DNA of 59,505 bases from Fragilaria crotonensis (taxonomy: Eukaryota; Bacillariophyta; Fragilariophyceae; Fragilariales; Fragilariaceae): the NCBI GenBank assembly GCA_022925895.1, contig JAKSYS010000378.1, positions 1 through 59,505 on the forward strand, written 5' to 3'. Each line of letters opens with the position of its first letter. The stretch's first letter is position 1. A program made the position numbers and the translations under genes. Shown piece after piece: positions 10,456-21,024 of this stretch. A model generated the notes under the pieces. The model ran no database searches. It was not told where the DNA came from and saw only the letters and a list, made by a program, of their open reading frames with translations.

Positions 10456-11805
10456 TCATGCAGCCGCAGAAGAAACCTTCGCCTTCTTAATTGCAGATGA
10501 TTCTTCGGCTTCCGACGATGACTCTATAGCCAAATCTTCCTTGCTTGTTGCTGTGGCTGTTAAAATTGATGGGACAGTTGCTTGCTGTTTGTTTTGTTGT
10601 TGCTGCTGCTTGGGACTTGAAAAATAGAAGCCGCTCATGCTGAGTGCTGCAGTACAAAAGTAATGTGGTGGGACAGGAAGGGGTGCTCCACATGAGAGAC
10701 CAAAGGCAGCAGCTTTGCGACGCAACCAATTGGTCAGTTTGGTATCGGAAAATTCTTTAGCAACATTCTTGTTGTAGTTGCTGTTGCTCATCATTTGGAA
10801 GTTGTTGATATTGCGATGAAGGAGTTCTGTCAGGTACAGAACAGTCGGCATGCATTCATAGTAGTACGTAATGCGCAATTCGCATCCACTTTCCCAAGTA
10901 AAGCGCCAATTGACAGACATGCCCAAGCGCTGCGATATAGTCAATGAAAAAATGGGAGGAGCGGTCGGTATAGTAGGTAGTGGAAATGTGGGCAATATGA
11001 GTTGTCGACGAGCGGGATAGAGTAGGAGTGCCAAAGGTAAAAATAGCATCTGACAAATGGCCAGCAACACGACCGATGCGCCATAGATTGCGTAGCGAAT
11101 ACTTCTACCCAGAACCCATGCCAAAAAGTCAACATTGAGACTTCCAGATATTTGGTAGATTGCTGTAAAAGGAAAGTAGGCAGCAACTGCGGTTGAGAAA
11201 CTTGGCAGGGCAGGATTGCGTTCCCACCATTCAATGTTGGAGGCAATTGGTAGCCGAAAAGCCATTCCGAACGATTTCGCAAATGTGAGCGATTTGTAAA
11301 ATGACACTCCGAATCCTTTAAAGTTCCACTGATCTCGCAGTGTCGCGACGAGTGACGTGGGTGGTTGTTTGGGGATGAGGACGATGGTCCTTAGCCACAA
11401 GCGTTTACGCATGGCAGGTTGATTCAAGGCCCAAATGTATTCCCAACCCAACGAATCGCGATTGGCAGATGTCACGATTTTCCAATCACCTTCAAACTGA
11501 AAGCCTTCCGGGGCATTTGTGGAGGGCGGAGGATCGCACTCTTCCCCGTCCGCATCCGACCATCTTGACTTGTGGCCTAACCAAGTCTTTCCATCGTATT
11601 CTTCTGATTCGACAATCTGCACAACGTTCTGAGGCTGAGGTTTTATCTGCTGTGGTAAAGAAACTTTGCTTCTCGACTTTACCAGGGATGGTGACAACGA
11701 AGAATCCGCCACTTTTGAATCAGAGGGGTGCAATAGCGAAAGAAGAACTATGAAATAAATGAGTATTGTGTACTCGCGACCATGTCTGATTACTGCTCGT
11801 ATCAT
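10456..11805 (-). CDS. Dysferlin/peroxin-domain membrane protein
   Basis: A single-exon 449-residue protein starting with ATG at 11805. Residues 10-30 form a hydrophobic segment (signal peptide or anchor). Residues 72-142 resemble the dysferlin N/C repeat also found in peroxisomal peroxins: W-rich, with GDWKIV, GWEYIWAL and RKRLWLRTIV, the conserved aromatic and Arg pattern. A hydrophobic segment lies at about 237-263, followed by a soluble region and a Gln-run and Ser/Glu/Lys-rich tail. The family acts in membrane-associated processes such as peroxisome size control or membrane repair. The exact role here is unknown. It is convergent with the GalNAc-transferase gene with 181 bp between stop codons. 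Confidence 0.75.
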   Translation of the reverse strand: MIRAVIRHGREYTILIYFIVLLSLLHPSDSKVADSSLSPSLVKSRSKVSLPQQIKPQPQNVVQIVESEEYDGKTWLGHKSRWSDADGEECDPPPSTNAPEGFQFEGDWKIVTSANRDSLGWEYIWALNQPAMRKRLWLRTIVLIPKQPPTSLVATLRDQWNFKGFGVSFYKSLTFAKSFGMAFRLPIASNIEWWERNPALPSFSTAVAAYFPFTAIYQISGSLNVDFLAWVLGRSIRYAIYGASVVLLAICQMLFLPLALLLYPARRQLILPTFPLPTIPTAPPIFSLTISQRLGMSVNWRFTWESGCELRITYYYECMPTVLYLTELLHRNINNFQMMSNSNYNKNVAKEFSDTKLTNWLRRKAAAFGLSCGAPLPVPPHYFCTAALSMSGFYFSSPKQQQQQNKQQATVPSILTATATSKEDLAIESSSEAEESSAIKKAKVSSAAA

Positions 11806-12563
11806 ATCCTTTTCAGTGCCTTGCGTCTGACGCTCGGCGAGGTAGATACACTCACTTGAACCAGGAAAAGTATGCTCGGCGTTCGATTACAAGTGCAAGT
11901 ATTCGGTAGCTAGAGTAGTAAACACACCCTCCTATACAAGGACTCGGAGTACAATACGTGTCCTGGGATTCTGCAAGCCAACCTAGGGAATGATCGACAA
12001 CGCGTTTCTGATACAGACCAGTACAACAACAACAACAAGTACCTGCTATCGTTACCAGGTAGGACAGCACTCGAATGTCAAGCGCGTAAGAAGGGGACCT
12101 TCTCCGGATCTGATTCTGGATTGTACTGGATTTACCAAGACAACGATTGATTGCTCGATCTGCTTTGATGGTTGATGACGTGTAGTACAATATAATGAAT
12201 GTGCATTGTGGGACGTATCAACGTGGGGTTTGTTTCACAAAAAAGGAACAGCGTACTCTATTTGACGTGCTTTTCGTAAATTGAAGCTTAAAGTCCCTCA
12301 TTTGATCCTCTATTTTAACATTGGAAATCGTACTAAAATAAGTTAGGGTGACGTCACAGATGAGAAATCGAACATGAACTGTCTACTAACTTACTGTTGA
12401 CTGGTACGGGGGAGCAATTTAATGAGCAAAAAGCGCTTCTTTTAGGCAAACTCAACTTCCGAAGAGGCACACGGGCAAAAACCGCTTATTATAGGCGCCG
12501 TATCAAGTTTGCTTTAGGAAGATTAGGTGGGAACCAGGGAGATCGCCTCATCGAACCATGCCT
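11806..12563. other. Intergenic region, no gene seen
   Basis: This is the upstream region of the dysferlin-domain gene and leads into the repeat island. It contains a short CAACAACAACAACAAG run near 12025. No open frame has a recognisable domain. Confidence 0.5.
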
Positions 12564-12582
12564 GCATATCGCATATCGCATA
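12564..12582 (+). repeat. Left part of a GCATATC heptamer array
   Basis: Two and a half copies of GCATATC end here at the border of the hAT-type element. The array resumes at 15003 on the other side, showing that the element inserted into a heptamer array. Confidence 0.75.
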
Positions 12583-13046
12583 CAGGGTTTGACAGTACGT
12601 CCCCTTTGGTCACCGGAATAGTATAGTACACTAACGCCTCGGAGAGTCCCGCTTTAGTATACTAATAGTACATATGCATAGTACTTCTACCTTCGTACCA
12701 AACTAGTGTATGTACTATTAGTATACTAATAGTATACTAAATGCACATGAAGGCGCGCCCCGCGCGTCGTTCATGTTCTTAGTTCTTTTCGCCCGTAGGG
12801 CGAAATTTTTTTTCTATCATCTTCATGTAGAATTGCTGTTTCAGTGTGGAGAAGAAGTGCATATCAGCACATAGATTATCGAAATCTAAGACTGATGCCT
12901 ACTGTTATCAAAACTGATTTTACAAAATTTGCAGCACATTTTGTTGCAAGTTTTGTGTGACAAGCCTGTTTACCATCAAAACAAATTGTTAATTTATATT
13001 TATTAGTCATAAATGAGGAACATTCATAATGTGTAGAAATCTGCTT

Positions 13047-13440
13047 ATCAGGTTTTCATCATACAGTCAAACAAATGCCTGAGTGTCTAATCATGAGCAT
13101 AACAATCATTCTACTACACAACATTGTGTGAATGTCATTCCTTGGGCTTCAAATTAGGGACACCTTCTGGATTTGCCCCATCTTGGGCTGCAATCACAAT
13201 TTCTGACATGGACAAGAATGACAGCTGCTCATCAGGTTTTCATCATGCTGTCAAACAAATGCCTGAGTATCTTACTATCAGGTGCATTGACAACAATCAT
13301 TCATTGAATGTCATTCCTTGGGTCTCAAACTGGGGACAAGCAACTGCCAATTTTGCCCCATCATGTGCTGCAATCACAATCTCTGACATCAAGGATATCA
13401 CTGACAGCTGCTCATCAGGTTTTTGTCATGCAGTCAATCA
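13047..13440 (+). repeat. Tandem repeat with about 183-bp period
   Basis: Copies begin with ATCAGGTTTT at 13047, 13231 and 13413 (third copy partial). Each copy contains an AATGTCATTCCTTGGG segment, an AATCACAAT-TCTGACAT segment and a GACAGCTGCTC segment. The repeat keeps a frame open for 113 codons by chance, but I do not regard it as a gene. Confidence 0.7.
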
Positions 13441-13609
13441 TTTTAAATTCTTCCTCTTGACTTAACCTGCCAAGGCCTTGCCGCATACTCCGAGTACTGC
13501 AATTAACTCTACTAGTGTACCATGCTACTGAGTACTGTACCGTCGTTTTGTACTAATAGTACACTAATAGTACACTAAGGTCGATCTCCCAAATTAGTAA
13601 GTAGACTAA

Positions 13610-14895
13610 GGTGGTGTGTATACAGCAAAAAATTTTCCGAACTTGGATCCAAGTTTCCAAGTTTCCAACGGAATCTCACTTCCAAAAACCAAAATAGATT
13701 CCCTAATTCGTGACTTAACTTGGATTTCCGAGTTAGTAAGACTCAACTTTGATCCACTTGGAGATCCAAGTTGCCCACATTTTTTTAGCCAAGTTTGGTT
13801 ATCCAAGTTTCGCATGCGCTCAATTTGCGCGCGTTTCCCTTGCTACGATGCACTAAAAATGGAGTGCACTCATCGTTCATCATTGTTGTGCACCACTTTA
13901 ATGATGAGCAATAAGGCTACACCAGAGGGTGCTCATCAGCCACTTAATGATCCCCCTAGTCCTATTTTAGCTGTTTAGTCTAAGATAGTAGTGCAAGCCA
14001 TTGCTTCAAGCATCGCATTTCCATTTTCATTCTTGCACTTGCTTTTAATCCAGCTCTCATTCCTCTTGTTTCGAGCTCTCGTTTGCTTTTATTTGCTGTC
14101 GTTTGTTCTTCTCGTTCCTGCCCTTCCACTCACACTCGCTCCGTTTGCTGCTCTCGCTCTCATTTGTTTGCTCTTGCTCGTTGCTGCTCTTGCCTTGCAC
14201 TCTCATTCTTGATCGCTCGCGCTCGTTCTCGCTCTTGCTCTACAATTTGTTTGCTCTCGTTTGTGCTTACGTTTGTGCTCTCTCGTTCATGCTCTTGAAC
14301 TTGCTCTCATTTCGCTTTCGCAGTCTTGCACTATCACACTCATTCTTGCTGTCGTTGTTCCACTCGCTTCGTCGTTTCCTGCTCTCGCTCTCGTCGTTGC
14401 TCTCGTTGCGTTTGCTGGTGCTCTCGCTCTCGTTTTCGTCTGCTCTCCTTGTTCCTGTTGCTCTCCTTGCACTCTCATTTTGTTCGCACTCATTCCGCTA
14501 TTTTTCATTTTTGCCTCCTTGATGAGACTCAGGCATATCGGTTGAAGATTGCTTGACTGCTGTCGGTCGCAGTCATGATGTAGTGATAGAGAGTTAGTAA
14601 CAAGTCCATGGTCCTGCATGGAGTATGCAGTATGTGCATGATGCATGATGCGTGACGCCTTACGAATCTTCACTCAAAAACATTTGTCTACTGGTAGTAG
14701 AATGCTACTCACGTTCGTCTTCTTCAAAAGAAAACTTGGGAGTTTCCGACTTGGATTCAAAGTTTTCAATTGTGCTGTATACATGCCAGTGGACCAGGAC
14801 GAAATTTAACATTCAAATTCATTCCTAAGATTCCGTTGGGAACTTGGAAACTTGGATCCCAAGTTTGTATTTTTTTTTGCTGTATACACACCGCC
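13610..14895. mobile_element. TAA-flanked element nested in the hAT element
   Basis: A 1286-bp element whose inverted ends start GG(T/C)GGTGTGTATACAGC, followed by an A-run and repeated CCAAGTTT blocks in both subterminal regions. TAA flanks each end (13607-13609 and 14896-14898), a 3-bp TWA duplication of PIF/Harbinger type. It has no transposase. The centre (about 14050-14500) is a CT-rich low-complexity stretch. Confidence 0.75.
14050..14500 (+). repeat. CT-rich low-complexity stretch
   Basis: An irregular run built from GCTCTCG, TTGCTCT and CTCGTT units on the plus strand. Open frames of up to 139 codons here translate to Leu/Ser/Cys/Arg monotony and are low-complexity artefacts. Confidence 0.65.
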
Positions 14896-15002
14896 TAACA
14901 GTACATTATCCTCCCGGTCCCAGATTAGTGCAGATACTATTAGTAGATAGTACGTACTAACTACTAATAGTACACTAATGTACTATGTACTGTCAAACCC
15001 TG

Positions 15003-15037
15003 ATCGCATATCGCATATCGCATATCGCATATCGCAT
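15003..15037 (+). repeat. Right part of the GCATATC heptamer array
   Basis: About five uninterrupted heptamers ATCGCAT follow the right end of the hAT element. They are in phase with the copies at 12564-12582 once the 8-bp duplication is allowed for. Confidence 0.8.
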
Positions 15038-15245
15038 CCGGTGTTTGGGTCGTTCCTACTATGCATAGTAAACGATATCCCATGCTTCGCATGTTTTGCA
15101 AGCGCAAGAAGCAAGTATTTGAGCTTAAAACATATCTTTTCCCATGACTCGTCACTGGCAACGTCGCACACCACCAGTCACCATTCTCATCAACCATTTA
15201 TGTTTCGCAAATTTCGAAGATTAATTCCACTTGAAAGTTCCATAA

Positions 15246-15871
15246 GAGCATGTCTTATTGCGGGGGGTGCGTAAACCTAAAATTTTGAACCCTGGGTATA
15301 AAATTTAGACCCTCGTTAAAAATAGGAATACGCAATTCTTATTGTAAATGTCATATATGTACCCCTGACATCACCACAACACAAATGCACTGTGTCATCA
15401 ACATCTTCATCAATCAAACACACCTTTCACTGATGAAACAATCATCATTCGCAATGGATGCATGAGCTTGATTGGGATGATGACTCTGAAATGATGGCTG
15501 CAGCTGTGTTGAGGTAGTGGTGAACAACACCATAGCAGCTGTGTCTAGAAGAGGAGTTTCTGGTGGAGTTGACTTGGTGGTTGTGCATTCCTTGTAATGA
15601 GAAATCAATTGAATAATATTTTGACAATAGTAAACAATCTGGTATAACAACAATGGGTTTGAAAATTCAAGTAGAAACTGTTTATTCTCCACTTGAGCAT
15701 ACCCCAAGGAGTGTATAAATTTATACCCGGTGAATATATACGTACTAGCTATAAAAATATTCGAAAATTTGACCCCCCCCCCCCAAATCCTTGCTTGTAC
15801 CCTCCTCATAAGAATTGCGTTTTTGAATTTTTCCAAACTCGATTGACTTATATCCATGATAAGACATGCTC
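15246..15871. mobile_element. TAA-flanked MITE, GAGCATGTC family
   Basis: A 626-bp non-coding element with perfect 13-bp inverted ends GAGCATGTCTTAT, flanked by TAA on both sides (15243-15245 and 15872-15874). Inside, ACGCAATTCTTAT (15331-15343) is mirrored at 15811-15823, and a run of 14 C lies near 15774. The TWA duplication suggests PIF/Harbinger mobilisation. The first six bases of the terminus (GAGCAT) are shared with the MITE at 20522. Confidence 0.75.
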
Positions 15872-15874
15872 TAA

Positions 15875-17887
15875 GAGTATTGAGTTGAAAAGAATTGTGT
15901 GATGGTCAATGAGTGTTTGCTTCAACATAAGCCATTCATAACAAGTAGCTAACAATAAAAAATAAGGAAAGGGATTGGATCCGAATTGCAATTTGCCCAC
16001 AAAGCAAGGACAAGGGATCCATAAGAGGGTCCTGTAGCACCACAATTACTAGTGCAATTTTCAATTGAACGCATTGTTCCTGCTGGTCGTGAACAAGGTT
16101 ACAGTGGTGGCTTTCGAACAAAGTGCAAACAGCACGCACAACCAGGATGCGTAATGAACTATTGCTATACTATCCTTTGGGTTGATAACATCAAGAGCCA
16201 CTCAACAGTTGTGTAGCATGCTGTTCAAAAATGCTATAACGAGGAGCAAGGCATTAAGTGCTTTCAATTAATGAAGACTGCTGGAGCCCACGGGTGAATG
16301 AGGCACAGGATCATTGCTGGCTCACAACATCTACTTAGCCTAAAGCTAACTACTATTACCTCCTTTGCATACTTGATGGTCTAAGATTGTTAGGGGTGAT
16401 GAGGTAGCTACAGTTGTTGCTTTGTCCAACTAGTACTCAAGACAGCACAACAGACATTGCATTGGTATCGCTGCGCGCTGTGCCATCTTGTTTTCTGCAT
16501 TCATTTCCTTGAATTGCGATGGTCCCGCACTAACTTGCTCCCAAGCAAGTCAATGCATGCGGAACGAACTGTCAAACAAGGGAGCAGGAGGGTTTCACAT
16601 AATACAAACAAGTAAGCAGTGCTTATTTGTGTTCTCCCAGCACAGAAACGTTTTCATACAAAAGAATGGTACTCATGTTTCAAATTTCTTTTGCATATGG
16701 ACTGTTGTTCAATTTTTTGTGCTTGTTGCCCTCCATGGCACCTTCTATTACTGCTTCTTCTTGTTCTCATGTAGTACCTCTTAATCAGTTCTGTGCATAT
16801 CATGTCAGAGATGGAGCTGGAGGCTCAATGCTATCTTGGACAAGAGTTTGAAATGTGGAGACACCATGGCAGCATTGCCAAGCAAGGTGTACAAATCATG
16901 GGAGAAAGCACATAGTCATCACAATGAGGCGGAGGAGTCTTTGCGAAATGAATCATGTGACTGATCATGTATGACATCAGCAGCAAGAGGAAGAAGAGAA
17001 AAACACATTGGCTTATCCATAATACTGCTGGCAATGGCGCAAAAGAATTGGATCTCTGCACCAGTATCAAACTTCTTCATGTTGCCACTTCTTGATCTTT
17101 CAATTCGGTGACACATGGAGATTTAAGGGCCAAGCCGACAAAGATGCTTCCCCCTTGAATGTGACTCTTGCTGATCAAATGAAGGCTTCAACAGAGCAGC
17201 AGGATGTTTTGGGTGATTCAAAAACAGAAAGTAAGTCTGGTCCAGCTATCATTGGAAGAGAACAAAACATACTTGTGTCCACAAATGGGAGAATTTTTGC
17301 TACAAGGCAAAATGAACATTGGCAATGTGATAGTAGTTACAAGACTCTTTCAACTCCAGCAGTCAGAAGGATTAGTCACTGACAGCTGGAACAACACAAG
17401 TGATAAACTTAAGATGCTGTAGTAGAGCCTGAAGGTTTAGAGGTCAGAGTGCTATGACAGTGCACGTAAATGTATTGGTGTTCAAATTTTGATAGTGACA
17501 GGGAGGGCCGGCGCCAACATATGCATGTGCCATGTGCATTGCCAAAAAATGTCAGATTTTTTAACGCCCATCTGCCATCTGAGACGGCTTCCACCTCGAG
17601 AGCTAAATTTTCTACGCCTGTCGTAAACGTATTCTGTCGTATTCTGACGTAACAATGGTGACAGCTAAAACACTAACTCCAGTATAAGTAAGAATTGTCT
17701 TGTTTTGTGTCGCGTACAACTCCGAGTATGTGAAATGTGAAAGGGCCTGAAAAGCCTGAACCCATGACGGCATCAGCGATGAACCGCTTACGATCTCCAC
17801 AGTACGTGTCGTAGTATTAGCCCCATGTACAAAAGAACGCATGCCGCGCAATGACGTAGGAGAAAACCAAAACGACACTTACCGGCG
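15875..17887. other. 2 kb without recognisable gene
   Basis: Several open frames of 60-98 codons occur on both strands, but none carries a domain or an obvious splice-connected partner. The sequence resembles other gene-free stretches of the window (21.5-23.3 kb and 52.4-54.1 kb) in its AT-rich texture. It may be very old transposon remains. Confidence 0.45.
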
Positions 17888-17895
17888 CTGGGAAG

Positions 17896-18216
17896 CAGAG
17901 ACGGGAATTTCAAACCCAGCCCACCCAAACCCACGGCCCACCCAAACCCATTGGGTTAAGGGTGGGTTTTGGGTGAGCTCAGGATTTCATGGGTGGGTCT
18001 GGGTGGGCCGGCAAATCATAGCAAAAAATGACAGTAGATGTTTGCTACCGGTAGTAGTAGAACCATCTACTCCAGTACTAACTACTGGGTTTGGGTGGGT
18101 TTGGGTAGGTCTTGGTGGATCGTATAGGTTCTGGGTGGTTTTGGGCTGGTACTTCCGTGAGCGTAGCTTTACGTGGGTACCCATGGGTTTGATATTTTCA
18201 GAAATTCCCGTCTCTG
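17896..18216. mobile_element. Small hAT MITE with 8-bp duplication
   Basis: A 321-bp element with perfect 16-bp inverted ends CAGAGACGGGAATTTC. It is flanked on both sides by CTGGGAAG (17888-17895 and 18217-18224), an exact 8-bp target duplication. Subterminal tracts are CCCACCCAAACCC on the left and GGGTTTGGGTGGG on the right, and thus inverted. The open frame crossing it (Trp/Gly/Val-rich) is a by-product of these repeats, not a gene. Confidence 0.85.
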
Positions 18217-18224
18217 CTGGGAAG

Positions 18225-18977
18225 GCATTCAACTACAACGCACGAGTATGTTGCGAACTGAGGTGCATATTGTTTTAATAATCCATTCGTCGTTGTAAAC
18301 TTCAAATATCTTGCTTGCGTGTCTCGACAATTCTCGGACACTGAAGCCCGTGAATTTTAAACAAGCGGAGTAATTAAGCTCCGTTCGGTCATTTACGCAC
18401 ACCGATTTCGACGACCAATGGGATGCCTCGGAACACTGCGACATAAACCAAAAGGAATGGTTTGTTTCCAAGCGCCGCTTGTCCAATGACCAGACATCTA
18501 TGAGGGAGTACGTATCAGTCCCACTTTAGAGTACTTATCATCGTTCGGCTGGCACTGTGTTTCCGTGACGTTCAGTTCGTATTTCTTCGGTACTCTGTCA
18601 AACAAATGGCAAACCCTTACCACATTCCACCTAATACTTGTCGTTATAACCCTTCAACCATAATTCTTTTCTATCATACTACTTTCTCTACACCTTATTT
18701 TATTTAACCCCCTCCGGCGACTAATCGACACTAAGACAAATGAACTCCGATCTCTGATGAGCGTATTTGTTTTGCATGTCCTTCCAACGTTCCAAACATG
18801 ATTAAATGACGAAACTGGAGACAAGAAAAAGGCAACTGCGACAAATGTCACATTGAAGTTTGTGCTTTTAGGAGCATTTTTAAGTACAAACATGTGCACA
18901 TCGGCATCTCGTAGTTTTTTCGCTCTCAGAAATTGTTCGGATGGATTTTCCATAAACTCGACGCCGAACTCCGCACC
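18225..18977. other. Upstream region of the HSF-type gene
   Basis: A 750-bp gene-free stretch between the hAT MITE and the HSF-type gene, presumably containing its promoter. I see no clear TATA box and no recognisable gene. Confidence 0.4.
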
Positions 18978-20265
18978 ATGAATGAACAAAATGACATGAC
19001 CAGAAAAAGCGTAGAAGAGATGCTTCTGCTGTGGAGGCTCCAGCAGCAGCAACAACAGCGTTTGCCCCTGCTGTCAACTCCTTTGGCCCATCAGGAGTTG
19101 TATCCCAGACGACAGCAAAATCTAGAATCTCACCATTTGCGAAACCTCAACGCATCTGCATCACTGAGCCTTGCCGCAGCGCTCAATCCGGGTTGGATGC
19201 CACATGGATTAGCGCTCACGCCGACCCGCCCACAGCTTGGATCATCGATGACGTTAACAGAATCACTTCTTCGTAATTTCCCTCAGTCGATATCAAATCT
19301 TCAGCAGCAACAACAACAACAACTGCAGCTGCAACGACAGCGACAGCAACAGCAACAGCAACAACTTGCGATGCAGCTGATCAGTAGGTCTGGTCTGCAG
19401 CTTAGACAACCCGCTGTTGAGAGTTTGTCCTCCCTCCCAACCTTGCCTGATTCGCAGCTGCCGACAAGCCTCTCCACAACAACAACGGTCGGTTCTGGGG
19501 CGGTTACCAGTGGCGAGATGAGCAATCGAGATCCCGTTCACGCGTTTGCATCCCGTCTTCATGAGATTCTGAGTAACCCAGAGTATAGTGCCTACATATC
19601 ATGGCTACCTCACGGTCGCGCTTGGAAAATATTGGACAAGACGGGGTTCGAAAGGAACGTTATTCCAAATCATTTTCGACACGCACGGTATGCAAGTTTC
19701 ATGAGACAGGTGAGTTTGTCCTATTCCAATTAAAAACGGTCGAGGAGAGGAGTGCAGACAAGCTCCGGTTTCTACTTTCGCTTCCAGAGATGTGTCTACG
19801 TTCCAACGACCGAATTTCCTGCAATTTGATTAGCATAACAATCACTAACCCCGTCACTTCGCTGATGCTCTCAGGTCAATGGGTGGGGATTCAAACGAAT
19901 CACTGAAGGTCCAGATCACAATGCTTACTTTCATGAGGTAATTCATCTGCTTCGTACTATATTGTGATTTGCATCCATCTATGTGACCCTATTTGTCTGC
20001 GAGAATGTGAAATCTACGCTTTATCTCACGAGCATCCAATCCTTAGTACTTCCTCAGGGATCACCCTCAACTATGTTGGAAAATTCAGCGAATGCCCCAT
20101 TCACAGTCAATGGCGTCCCAAGCTAGAAGGAAGCCATCATCACGATCTACGACGGAATCAGCACCTTTGTTAGCCTCGTCGGCGAAACGTACAACATCGT
20201 CTTCGCCATTGTCACCCTCCAAGGAGAGTGATCCGGGCAAGGAGCATGAAGGCGCTGGAGTATGA
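18978..20265 (+). CDS. HSF-type DNA-binding regulator
   Basis: A heat-shock-factor family transcription factor, a family greatly expanded in diatoms. Proposed exons are 18978-19709, 19875-19937 and 20107-20265, giving about 317 residues. The start is the ATG at 18978; upstream open codons lack an ATG. Residues 1-180 are Gln/Leu/Ser-rich with two poly-Gln runs. The HSF domain begins near residue 188 (FASRLHEIL, ISWLPHGRAWKI, PNHFRHARYASFMRQ) and continues in exon 2 (VNGWGFKRITEGPDHNAYFHE). The intron 1 splice is strongly supported because it restores the family motif. Exon 3 is less sure. The usual ELFLRG end of the domain is not found, so the domain looks shortened or a further exon is missed. 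An alternative acceptor would end the protein near 20126. Confidence 0.8.
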
Positions 20266-20518
20266 GATTGCTTCATTAACGTGCTTCGGCTCGGTGTTTT
20301 TGTTTCACGTGTTTTAGGTTTTAGTTAGTCTCTCATCCTGCCGAGATTGACGTGATAAAACAGCGGTGGGGAAGCCGTCATGTTTGTTGGGTCGGGTTCG
20401 GAATGTGAATCCCAATCCAAATCGGTGGTCGAGTAGAATCTCCACGATGGAGATGCTTGACAGCGATCAGGGTCATTCCGATAAATGCCAAGTCGTACGG
20501 CTCGCGTCTTACGACACC
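20266..20518. other. Short intergenic stretch
   Basis: This is the 3' region of the HSF-type gene up to the next MITE. No gene is seen. Confidence 0.4.
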
Positions 20519-20521
20519 TAA

Positions 20522-21021
20522 GAGCATCCCCACCCGATGCGTTACTTTTTCCAAATGGTCTAGTAGCTCGACAATTATGTCCAAAAATCCCACACCGGTA
20601 GGGCCTTTCTGTTATTTCACACCCCTACTTCATACTTTGCGGAACAGATCTCTTCTGCAAAGTATGAAAAAGTATGAATATCATACTTTCTATGTGACAA
20701 ATATGTCACAAATCGAACCATTCGACTCAAAAATGCAGTAATCTGATTGGCTACGCTCTTCGTTCAACATGTGATTCGCACTCCGCTACATTTTGCGTAT
20801 TTCGTTGTTATTTAATTTTACGCGGGGCCAAGCCTTTTGACGTGTACTTGTACGAGCAAATTGCCCATGTCATCAGAATATCCGGGGGGTGTCATACATC
20901 TGATCTTTTTGTTTCCCTCAACCGGTGCGAAAAGGATACCACCAAAATGTCTGAAATTGGTTTCTAAGGCGAAAAAAGGTGTCCATGGACAGAAAAAGTA
21001 ACGCATCGGGTGGGGATGCTC
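20522..21021. mobile_element. TAA-flanked MITE, GAGCATCCCC family
   Basis: A 500-bp element with perfect 30-bp inverted ends beginning GAGCATCCCCACCCGATGCG and ending in a T-run. It is flanked by TAA on both sides (20519-20521 and 21022-21024). An internal hairpin CATACTTTGC (20631-20640) and GCAAAGTATG (20657-20666) is present. The perfect identity of its long arms points to a recent insertion. It is non-coding, and the 3-bp TWA duplication fits PIF/Harbinger. Confidence 0.85.
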
Positions 21022-21024
21022 TAA

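Larger units (their letters stand above)
12583..15002. mobile_element. hAT-type non-autonomous element
   Basis: Perfect 16-bp inverted ends CAGGGTTTGACAGTAC lie at 12583-12598 and 14987-15002. The flanks carry ATCGCATA on both sides (12575-12582 and 15003-15010), an 8-bp duplication as expected for hAT elements. CAGGG-type termini are also typical of hAT. Because the flanks are a 7-bp tandem array, the duplication length is supported only in phase (1, 8 or 15 bp). No transposase is inside. The interior holds ACTAATAGTA-rich subterminal repeats, a 183-bp tandem repeat and a nested TAA-flanked element. Confidence 0.75.

Noticed and set aside
13124-13465. 113-codon frame with internal repeats
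   Set aside because: Created by a 183-bp tandem repeat inside a non-autonomous element; the period is not consistently a multiple of three.
14103-14522. 139-codon Leu/Ser-rich open frame
   Set aside because: Translation of the CT-rich low-complexity tract; no start context or domain.
12564-15037. GCATATC copies considered as a CRISPR-like or telomeric repeat
   Set aside because: The repeats have no spacers and the unit is not a known telomere repeat; a simple tandem array split by a transposon explains it.
17841-18278. 145-codon Trp/Gly/Val-rich open frame
   Set aside because: It spans a hAT MITE including both target duplications; the composition comes from GGGTTTGGG tracts.
18654-19055. 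133-codon minus-strand frame beside the HSF gene
   Set aside because: Partly antisense to the HSF exon, with no recognisable motif.
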